Assembly (NCBI GenBank): GCA_947177495.1
Contig: CAMWUS010000084.1
Location: forward strand, 1-6,327
DNA from: an uncultured Clostridia bacterium
GTDB taxonomy: Bacteria; Bacillota; Clostridia; Christensenellales; Borkfalkiaceae
DNA length: 6,327 nucleotides
Direction: 5' to 3'
The notes beneath the pieces were generated by a model, which saw nothing but the letters and a program-made list of their open reading frames with translations, did no database searches and was not told where the DNA came from. The position numbers and the translations under genes are program-made. This document shows, piece by piece, positions 6,321 through 6,327 of the stretch; within the stretch, counting starts at the first letter, position 1, and the number at the start of each line of letters is the position of its first letter.

Positions 6321-6327
6321 TATATTT

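Overview
The window looks like a chromosomal piece from a member of the Bacillota, probably class Clostridia and plausibly an uncultured gut or rumen lineage. The reasons are near-consensus GGAGG ribosome binding sites in front of every gene, AT-rich spacers, U-tract intrinsic terminators, TGA used as a stop codon, and a carbohydrate gene set typical of that group. The placement is inference; there is no rRNA or marker gene here to fix it.

Layout, left to right. Bases 1-117 hold the first 39 codons of an unrecognised leftward gene. Bases 118-845 carry no convincing gene. This stretch is AT-rich. It holds a 9-bp inverted repeat (263-289) and related half-sites. A run of hand-foldable hairpins (about 371-744) follows, ending in an intrinsic terminator, which I read as a candidate structured non-coding RNA. 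A near-consensus promoter (791-819) then drives a rightward two-gene operon: a phosphoglucomutase/phosphomannomutase-family enzyme (846-2246) and, 49 bp later, a GH94-type glycoside phosphorylase (2296-4830). A bidirectional terminator (4845-4880) separates this operon from a convergent leftward gene for a lipoprotein sugar-binding component of an ABC importer (4904-6310).

How the genes could work together: the binding protein captures an oligosaccharide outside the membrane, and the ABC importer (permeases not in this window) brings it in. The cytoplasmic GH94-type enzyme splits it with phosphate into a sugar 1-phosphate, usually alpha-glucose 1-phosphate in this family, plus a shorter sugar. 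The mutase converts the 1-phosphate to the 6-phosphate for glycolysis without spending ATP. The mutase-phosphorylase pairing is strong. The link to the binding protein rests only on proximity, because it is in a separate transcription unit. The actual disaccharide cannot be read from the sequence.

The most unusual items are the hairpin-rich transcript candidate upstream of the operon, an 8-nt complementarity between its unpaired 3' part and the phosphorylase ribosome binding site, and the altered active-site motifs of the phosphorylase. I saw no CRISPR array, insertion sequence, tRNA or rRNA.
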